From assembly GCA_025558075.1 (NCBI GenBank), contig JAHLKF010000020.1, positions 62,001-126,000 on the forward strand: a stretch of 64,000 bases of DNA, given 5' to 3'. The notes under the pieces are model-generated. The model did not search any database. It saw only the letters and a program-made list of their open reading frames with translations, and was not told the DNA's origin. A program made the translations under genes and the position numbers. Position 1 is the first letter of the stretch; every line of letters starts with the position of its first letter. The stretch comes from Gaertneriomyces semiglobifer. Lineage: Eukaryota; Chytridiomycota; Chytridiomycetes; Spizellomycetales; Spizellomycetaceae. Positions 56,219 through 64,000 of the stretch are shown here, piece after piece.

Positions 56219-58695
56219 CTATACTGTAGCCTTGGAGCCGTGTCTATGACAAGGTTTCCCCACTCTACAAATGTCCACAGTCTTAACCCACTCATCCTCC
56301 AACACCTCTTCAATGGTCCACCTTTTGGCCGGATTCGGATCTAACATCCTATACAGTAGCTTTCTCGGTCCTACCGGTGTCCTATCGAAGGGAGGATACC
56401 CACTCGTGGGTCTGGGCCCATCTTTCGTGGAATTGTGCTTGATGCTATTCGAATACGCACAATAATGAGGGTCCGTGACCTTGGCAACACGCCACGGTAT
56501 ACATCGATGAATCAGCGTATAGAATATGATGCCGCAAGCCCATACGTCCACTTTCGGGGCGTCGTATTCCAGACCAGTCCACTCTTCTGGAGGAATGTAA
56601 GGTTCGCTCCCACGTATACCGCGAGCTTTTCTTGGCAGCGACTCGAAACAGGTTTTGAATACTTCGGAAACACCAAAATCGGTGATCTTCAGAATCCGAG
56701 AGTCGGCGTCCAATAAAAGGTTCTCTGGTTTCAAGTCCCGGTGGGCGACACCGACGGAATGCAGGTATTGAACACCGTGCAGGAGCTGGATGAAGAGACA
56801 GTACAGTTCCGGAGGAGAGGTAGGGCACTCCTTGGAGGCGAGGAGAGTATATAAATCTCCACCAGGCATATACTCCATTACCTCGCACCATCGCTCACGC
56901 TGGAACAACGGTTCATAGAGTAAGAACCAATGTCAAAAGTTCTGGCCATACGCACATAACCGCTCACCTCATCTTGAATCAAATCCACTGTTTCAATCAC
57001 ATTCTCATGATGCATATTTGAACTGATACAAAACTCGGCAATCAACTTCTTGATGTACTCTTTCTGTGTTTCGTCCCTTCTTCGTTTCCTAAATTCTTTC
57101 ACGGCATATAGTGTTTCCGTCTGTCCATCCGCTCGTTTGACGATCGCACTGCCACCAGGAGCCACAACGCCCTCCTGGTCGTGATCTCCTGTTTTATGCG
57201 CGAGGCGAATCGTGGCCGTCGCGCCCTTTCCAACGACTTCATTGCGAGCGACTCTACCGTACTTGTCGGTAAGGGACGCCTCGGAGCCTGTGCGTGACAG
57301 CTTGACAGACTCGGAAGGTGTCCTTCTTAGTCCTGGTGCTTCTGACTCTTCTTTTTTTGCGCCGTCACTATCGAGATGATTGGACGAATTCGTATGCTTG
57401 CGCCCCAGGATATCCCGTAATAATGAACCTTGACCGGGTTCCTTTTGATTTGAGAGCTGGGCGGTCGATACAGTGTGCAGGTTATTCGAACCTGAAGCAC
57501 TGACGATATGTAGGTTGGATGGGTTAATCGGCATAACATCCGCAGACGTCCTCGCTTTTCCTGCGCTCTTCGGTCGTAGGACGGGAGATGAAGGGTGAGA
57601 TCGCGGCGATGACTGCCCACTGGAACATTCCTTGTCAGATCTATCTGACTTGTCCTTGTCGTGCTGATTGTCGTGGTGGTGATGTGATTTGAGGTGGAAC
57701 AGCTTGGCGATCAGCTGCTCGGCCTTGGATGGTTTGTGATAGTGTTCGGGGACCACGTGATCCGAGTGCTGAGATCCCGGATAATGCAACAGGTGAATGT
57801 ATTGGTGGACTGCCTGTTTCGCTTTCTCACACTTCTCAGAACCTGGTGCTTCTGTCCCGCGTACATCCGCAGTACTGGAGCTAACGCTTCTTGATACTGC
57901 AGCTGGTAGCCTACTCTCTGGTGATGCCAACGTGGGCGAGGTCGGTTCCGAGTCGGTATGCGGTTCAGAATCGCTTAAAGCTTGCTCTCTAGCAGCTGGA
58001 GGTATCGGGGGTTGATTCGTCTGCAGGTCCCGTGACAAGATCTCACCCACTCGACGTAAGGCACTCGCAGGGCTTCCTGTTCTGGCTACCACTACAATCT
58101 CATCAGGAATATCCCAGTGTTCCTTTGTACCTAGAAGACGACGCAGTAGTGTACCCTTCCTACCGTGCGTGGAAAATGCGGGGGAGAAGATGTATGTGGG
58201 TGCATTCTGACTCGCATCACTCTCGGCACCCGTTACAGAATTGGCAGATATTGATGTAATCGCTGAAGAAGTAGGCGTAGCCTCCACAGGCGTTACAGGA
58301 TCCGTCAAGGTGCTTGCCACCGGACACTGTTCTGTAGTTGTCGTCGAAGTGACTGGCTTCTCGTCAGTTATCGGTATCTGTACAGCAGGTAACTCTGCAC
58401 TGGACTTCTCTTGGTCGACCACCTCAATGATCGGATCCAGCGAGACTGGTTTGCTGGAAGAGTTGCTATTGGGCACGGAACCATCATCCCTCTTAGGCAA
58501 TTCAGCGCCTATGCTGACATTTCCGAGTTTCGATGAGCCAACATGTGGAAAAGCCGCCTTGACATCTACTTCTGAAGGGGGGCTCGCCGGCTCACTAGGA
58601 GCATTAGAACCAATTTCCTTTTCCATGCCGTACCGTGGAAATTTCCGTAGTGTGAGTTGAGGATCCCAGCCGGTCTCCGAATCCATCCCATCCAT
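56219..58695 (-). CDS. SAT4/HAL4-type serine/threonine kinase, two exons, 802 aa
   Basis: Fungal kinase family that regulates nutrient and ion transporters. Exons are 58695-56968 and 56899-56219; the 68-nt intron has a GTGAGC donor and CCAG acceptor and falls between kinase subdomains. The first 475 residues are disordered, Ser/Pro/His-rich and likely phosphorylated. The kinase domain begins near residue 477 with GKGATATIRLAHK, then AVKEFRKRRRDETQKEYIKKL, AHRDLKPENLL and TDFGVSEVF, and ends with LDPNPAKRWTIEEVLEDEWV. The EFxKRRxxEsxKEYxKKL-like segment and YCAY insert are hallmarks of the SAT4/HAL5/NPR1 group. The first in-frame ATG after a possible upstream splice acceptor was taken as the start. 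Confidence 0.9.
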
Positions 58696-59276
58696 TACTG
58701 GAGGTCTGCAATGTACGTATTTATGGCAGTGGCCCACTCTTGATCGCTCCAGGATCCAGATTACCGCCGCTGCTTTTCACGTCTCAGAAACCTTCTACCT
58801 TCAATGATATAAGCTCGCTCCACTGCCTGATCGCTTATATTTTGTGTGCCTTGGCAGTTTCACGCTCTAAAATCTCTGCCGGGCTTTTTTCCAGACTAAC
58901 TGACTAACACCTCATTCGTACGTACAAGAGCCGATAAAGTTCGTAGATAATAATAGTAACACCTTATGCTGACTATAAAAGCCCGAGTTGGATCATTTTC
59001 TAGGTCTCACGGAAACCTTCCTTAGCGTCAGACACCGACTATGTTGCTTGGAACACCTTCCAGTGTCACAGACGTGTTCAGGTCTTCCATCGATAGTATG
59101 CAATGAACCGCACAGTGTCAGAGGGTTTAACGAGATTATGACCACCAAACATGCCTCAGAAGTGCGTCCATATTCGGGAAATAGCCTCAATGCTACGTAA
59201 GACCTGGTGCACTCTAGATACGATCTACCAGAGATGAGGTCTTCCATACGGCTACAGGATGGCTTGGTCGTATGAG
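58696..59276. other. Intergenic region of about 580 nt with an unexplained + strand TATA box
   Basis: The kinase promoter is at the left. A + oriented TATAAAAG at 58974-58981 has no ATG-initiated gene after it. Confidence 0.4.
58974..58981 (+). promoter_or_regulatory. Orphan TATA box
   Basis: TATAAAAG faces right, toward the 3' end of the Jupiter-like gene on the opposite strand. It could drive a non-coding or antisense transcript, or be fortuitous. Confidence 0.3.
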
Positions 59277-60374
59277 CTAGTAAAAACTAATGCTACTGTT
59301 CCCTCCTGGGTTCTGCATAGCCCTTCTACCGGGCCCTTGGCGCCGGGGAGCAAAAACAGGTTCAGCAGGTTTATCGTCCGCTATCACGATTTGGGATCTC
59401 TGAACCGGTGGTAAAGCATCTTGTGCTCGGAGAGCTCCCTCAGGCATATCCTCGCTGCCATATGATGTGGGCGATGGTGACTTCCATGACGGTCGCCGCG
59501 AATGGTGTTCGTGCAAGGCAACCGATTTGATTCCCGCAGCGATACCTTCAACGTCTTCGTCGCCTTCATCATCGTGGTTAGTTCCGGGCGGGTGCTTGAA
59601 TACGCGCATTCCAGAAAAGGAGGGTATGGGTTCTGGCTCTTCGTCGGCGTCGTCTGAAAACAGATGAATATGTGTCTCCCCTCCCGGCGGTGCGCGCAAC
59701 TTTATTGAGGGCGGTGGCGACATCGGCTCACCAGAGTCTGTGAAGCTGAAGCTTGACGGTCCTCCTGGAGTATAGCCCGTTCTGATGCGTGTGGAGTGTG
59801 GTATACTTCCGCCACCTGTAAGATCCAATGTAGATGATCCGCCAGGGGATGTCAGGACTTTAATCGATCGTGGCGTGTGAGGTTGCCCGGATCCATCGAG
59901 GGACAGAGAGGTCGGGCCGCCGGTTGGGTGCATTATTTTTATTGACGCAGCCACACCAGAAGACCCGGCCCCGTCTAACGATACTGTGGATGCGCCGCCA
60001 GGAGGAGCCACGGGCTTAATCGAATGGGTAATAGGTACCTTACCGGACCCGTCCAGCGTCAGAGTGGAGCCCCCACCCACCGGCTTCAGGACTTTGATGG
60101 AGGGAGAAGTAACAGGTGGCGCATCATCCTGAAAACTAAAGCTACTTTTTCCGCCTATTGTTCGCATATTTAGCATTCACGCCAGTTGGAGAGGTCAAGA
60201 GCAGCACTCACCCGGCGGGGCAGCCCGCTTCACCGAAGCTCTCGTGGGGGTCATGGGCGCGTCATCAAAGAGATTGATAGATGATGCTCCACCAGGTGGA
60301 GATAACACTCGAGTGCTGCTGTTGGGAGTGGAGATGCCTGCCATTCCACCATATGCAGACCCTGCTTTCAACAT
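59277..60374 (-). CDS. Jupiter/HN1 (JPT)-like microtubule-associated protein with PPGG repeats, two exons, 346 aa
   Basis: Exons are 60374-60212 and 60154-59277. The 57-nt intron (GTGAGT donor, AATAG acceptor) splits a PPGG motif, and splicing restores it. The protein contains nine copies of a motif of type [PVTS]GG-x-[ST]-x-x-[LF] spaced by about 25-35 residues: SPPGGASSINL, APPGGKSSFSF, KPVGGGSTLTL, APPGGASTVSL, HPTGGPTSLSL, TSPGGSSTLDL, YTPGGPSSFSF, APPGGETHIHL, and NPGGNSSISF at the extreme C-terminus. SxRVLxPPGGxSSxxLF near the start matches the N-terminus of animal JPT1/HN1, and the C-terminal NPPGGKSS-like unit matches its end. The rest is disordered. The start at 60374 or 60344 is uncertain. 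Microtubule binding is inferred from the family. Confidence 0.8.
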
Positions 60375-60976
60375 GTCAACAATGCTCGAAATTGTTGGAA
60401 CGCCCGAACCGTGACAAGGGTACCTTCATACCGTCTTCTTTCCGGCGTATAACTCATTCTCTTCTCCTCTCCAAGAATCCAAGCTACCGTTGGACTCAGC
60501 AGGAGGTAGGACAGTCGCAAGTAAATAATCACACTAGTGCGAAGCCTTCCTCGTCTTTGGAATGAACTCCACTCCAAAAACTGCCTCGCGTTGAAACTTA
60601 TGAAATCTACTCATAATTGCCGTGAAATTTATGAGTTTATTATCGCTGCTTGGGTGAAATATTTCCACAGCAGTAAGAGACCCAGGTCTGACTAAGTGAA
60701 AAACCTGAAATTAACTGACTTGATGCCTAATACACGGCGGATAGATTTCCATAAACTATGAAACAAATCGAAATGTATTTGCACGTGACTAGCCCAGTGT
60801 CGGCGAATATTTGACGGATTTGAATAGAGCGCAGATGGAAAGGGCAACTGAGCAGCCGGGGCATACGAGGGAGAAGGCAAGCGCAGACGGCGAACGGTTG
60901 TAACCACGTGGAAGCTGTCCAAGAGCCAAGAGGAGGTTGGGATATCTAAACGCGAGGAGGACCACGGAGTGTTGAA
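60375..60976. other. Divergent promoter region of the Jupiter-like and YTH genes, about 600 nt
   Basis: No gene and no clear TATA box were recognised. Confidence 0.45.
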
Positions 60977-63900
60977 ATGGACGATGAAGACAACATATTA
61001 GCGGATATTCTTGCCGATGAAGATGACGAACTAGACTTTGAAGCAAGTTCGGCCGAGCCAAGCCGAGCAGCATCTGTGGAGGGGTTTCAGAAGAAAGCTA
61101 CATCCAGGTGCGCTCCCTACGGCTGCAGGTTGGTAACGCAATGTTACATTAACGCTTCAGCACTTTGAATGCAGCCCATCGCTTGCGGCAGAACCAGCTG
61201 TGGTTCCGAGTAAGCATGGAAACTTATCACCGAACAGATCATCTAAGCGTGATGAACATATTGCACGTGAACCAGATAGTCGAACTGCGAACCTCACCGA
61301 CACTTCTTTGAGTACAGTCTCATCCAAAGGAGATCATGTTGCGAGCAAAGGAACAGTGGAGCGGTCACTAGTGGAGAGCAAGGAATCCAGGGAACGTTTT
61401 AACGGGCGCAGCTCGAACCCATCCCGATCTCCCGGACGACCTACCGGTTCAAAGGCTCCAGTTGACAGAGCAGACAATGGAACGAGGAAAGCAAGCGTGG
61501 ATGACGGAGCCCCTGGAACGCCGCGTGGTGTGCGAGCCAGTGCACAAGGTACGCCTTGCGCTCTGCCAGAATCTCTATTCGTTTCAGTTCGGCTGACCGC
61601 GAATGGATGAACAGTCGATTCACAACCGCCTGTTGTGGATCATAGGTCGCCACACAAAAGGTCTCCAAACTTGGGAGAAAGAATTAATAGAGATTCTCCA
61701 CGAAGTCGCTCGCCGTTGAAGGCTGGCAGGTCATCTTCTGATGCGAGGAGCCAACCAGTCGGGAGAGATCAGGAGATCCGCAGACGCGAATCGTATGACC
61801 AAAACAATCGGCGGCGGGAGCTGGATGCACCTTCGGGAACTTACGACCGTTACGCGCCTAGATATGACGACCGAGATTCGGCTGGGCGACGCGATGGCGG
61901 TAGGGCACTTCCTTTCGGAGCCACTGGCCACCGTGACCGTCCCATAAGAGACGAGCGATTGGCGGATTTTGGACACCGTGGAGAGCAGGCCGTTCGTGGA
62001 CGTCCGGATGCGAGCGTAAGCGCTCGACGAATGGACCACTCCAAAGATAATATCATGGATCAGGGCTCCCGCGGAGGCCGAAGTGACATCAGTAATAAGG
62101 TACAGGTTCGATGGTCTGGTTTCCGACGGCGGGAGTGTTTTAATCGTCATGCGGGGGAAATGGATGATGCTCTTTCGTTCGCAAAATGCGAGAACACTAC
62201 TATGCCTGGAAAGAATGTGTTTTGCGATATCATCTGCGTGACTGTTTGGAAGAGCATAGAAGATTAAGTGTTGTGCCCTGCTGCGCATAATGTGAAGACA
62301 GCATCCCCCGCATGATGGAAGCCGCTATTACATTTTGATGCCGCACTTTTTCTCGAAGACGAGATCACGATCTGACCCACGACCACCACTTTCTCGTGGT
62401 TCTTCTATATTAAAGGGATCCGATCATCGCAGACTTGAAGTGGGACGTCCGACATCGACCCCTGGACCCACCCAGACTTTGTCTCCGCGAGAGAACCGGC
62501 CGCAGGACAGATCAGTACCACCACAACCCGCCAACAAGGACTCTCTTCCACCCCAACGCGATCAAATCCATACTCGGGAAGCGGACCTTGATAAGAAACC
62601 GTCGACCCCACATCATACTGGCCGCAGCCCAGGTCCGATTACTGAAGTCCGGGAAGCCGCGTCACGCAACAGCGATCCAGGCGGTGCGGTGAAACGGAAG
62701 CGTGAGGCTGAGGAACAGGAGATGGGAGAGAAGAAGTTTTTAAAAGTCGATGACAATAGAATGTCTCCTATTAAGTCAGAAGGTAACAGCTTTTCATGAT
62801 GATGTTTACTTCTCAGCGGGCGTGCGCTAATTGGTGATGTCAGATCCGCCAGTTGGTGGTGGTATCCGGTACTTTTACCTTACTGCCCGAAACTATTTCA
62901 TGGTCGAAGACAGCCAGAAGGATGTATGTGACCTGTGCAACTAATCATATGGCATAACTTGAAGGCTCACTATTTCGTTGCAGGGAGTCTGGATTGCTTC
63001 TCCAAACACGTCTCGTGCGCTCAATACAGCCTATGAAGCTCGTAAGGATGGAGAGGTACTGCTATTCATATCCGCACGAAGCAGTAAGCGCTTCCAAGGT
63101 ACGTCATAATTCCACTGTGTGGGCTTGTAGTCCGCTAATCATCCTCTACATGTAGGATATGCTTATATGCGCACTCTCAGTGGCCAAACACCGCGCAGCC
63201 TTCGTAGAAACATTATTGGCGACGATAGCTATGATAAACCATTTGAAATTGAGTGGATCAAAGTTGGTGACATGCACTACGGCAAGTCCAGCTACCTCCG
63301 GATTGGTGATATCAGGCATTGGGTGGATGGACAGGTAAGGGACGGCACTCGTCCATGGCAAAGGGGTTGGTGCCCTGATTACTTTTTTTGTGGCAGGAAT
63401 TGTCATGCGAAATTGGCGTCAAGTTGCAAGAACTTCTGGACAAAGAATGCGTTGATCCACCGATGGATGACAACCGATCGGTGTTACAACCACCACCAGC
63501 CACTAATCTTCCAGCGGAAGCCACCAGTGGCAAACCCGCGTCAGAGCTCCCGGCGAATGGTCGTAATCGGTCGCCCCCGAAAGTGTTGTCGGACACTGCT
63601 AAATCTGAGGCTCCGATTATCAAAGCCATCCCGGACAGAACTAACCCAGCACCAGTCGCTCTCCCACAACCGAAAGTCCATCCGTCGCGATTGGCCCTTT
63701 TGGCTGATGCATCAGGTTGGTGTTGTACGCGGCGTTGCTCCGGGCATTGCGACATCGGTTGTCTAATCCTTATCACCATTAGCCCCTGTCCCTCCAGCAA
63801 CTAAGCCACGTGATCCACCAGTTGGGCGACCACCTTCGCGGGATATCCTTCCAAATGCAGGGCGTCAAGAGGTTTCACGAGACAATCGTCCTTCTAAGCT

Positions 63901-64000
63901 CTCAAGCGATCAGAGGAATCAGCGGTCACCCGCTGATATGAGATCCGATAGGGATGTTCCAGCACGCAGAACAGACACGTTTCAACAAGGACCCCGAGCC
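60977..64000 (+). CDS. YTH-domain RNA-binding protein (YTHDC1-like layout), 3'-partial, nine exons visible
   Basis: Putative m6A reader. Exons are 60977-61107, 61175-61548, 61615-62099, 62359-62782, 62844-62923, 62984-63098, 63156-63334, 63397-63715 and 63783 onward past the window edge; all phases agree. The N-terminus is acidic (MDDEDNILADILADEDDELDFE). Residues about 45-470 are Arg/Ser/Asp/Pro-rich, like splicing-linked YTHDC1 proteins. The YTH domain (about 475-655) reads RYFYLTARNYFMVEDSQKDGVWIASP, LNTAYEARKDGEVLLFISARSSKRFQGYAYM, KPFEIEWIKV, KSSYLRI, and DGQELSCEIGVKLQELL. Pro/Arg-rich sequence follows. The first cage Trp (GVW) is present; the second is not evident. The 261-nt intron 3 is longer than the others and could hide a small exon. 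Nuclear role is inference. Confidence 0.9.

Overview
The window is nuclear DNA of a fungus. Genes are split by short introns (about 50-80 nt, one of 166 and one of about 260) with GTATGT/GTAAGT-type donors, frequent CTAAC-like branch sites and CAG/TAG acceptors. Typical fungal proteins are present: Rpb1 with YSPTSPS heptads, a SAT4/HAL4-type kinase, urease accessory UreD, an ENTH epsin with Q-rich NPF/DPF tail, and a ubinuclein/HPC2 protein. An UNC119 homologue and a TSNAXIP1-like protein, both families tied to cilia, argue for a zoosporic (flagellated, chytrid-like) fungus. That placement is inference.

Layout: tRNA-Gln (79-150, +); eIF4G (568-5135, -); about 2.5 kb without a credible gene; a multidomain SMP + START-like + GOLD-like lipid-transfer protein (7713-12731, -); a DPP8/9-like serine peptidase (14064-17344, -); a wax-ester synthase/DGAT-type acyltransferase (18330-19990, +); a typical 2-Cys peroxiredoxin (20303-20986, -); a small hypothetical (21673-22305, -); RPB1 (23741-29310, +); tRNA-Val (29797-29870, -); ubinuclein/HPC2 (31249-33669, +); a compact cluster with a divergent pair of TATA boxes and a U5 snRNA (about 34310-34463, +); an eight-exon coiled-coil protein of unknown function (34793-37275, +); epsin (37729-40173, -); UNC119 (41213-41997, +); a TSNAXIP1-like protein (42181-43749, -); a PP2C phosphatase (44846-45682, -); a probable mitochondrial protein (46093-47379, -); ER glucosidase II alpha (47752-50679, -); a small hypothetical (51047-51466, -); a membrane-anchored J protein (51548-52247, -); an AAA ATPase (52734-54668, -); UreD (55086-56078, -); a SAT4/HAL4-type kinase (56219-58695, -); a Jupiter/HN1-like PPGG-repeat protein (59277-60374, -); and a YTH-domain protein that runs off the right edge (60977-64000, +).

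The genes are mostly independent housekeeping or trafficking units, not a cluster. Several touch RNA: Rpb1, U5 snRNA, eIF4G, two tRNAs and a YTH reader. Others act in membrane and lipid traffic (SMP-START-GOLD protein, epsin, UNC119, acyltransferase, glucosidase II). A TATAAAAG-type TATA box recurs upstream of several genes and of the U5 gene. I see no transposon, CRISPR array, virus or secondary-metabolite cluster. The observations most worth a second look are the SMP-START-GOLD fusion, the nine-repeat Jupiter-like protein, the U5 snRNA with a facing TATA box that may drive an unidentified RNA, the divergent YTH cage, and the unknown coiled-coil protein.
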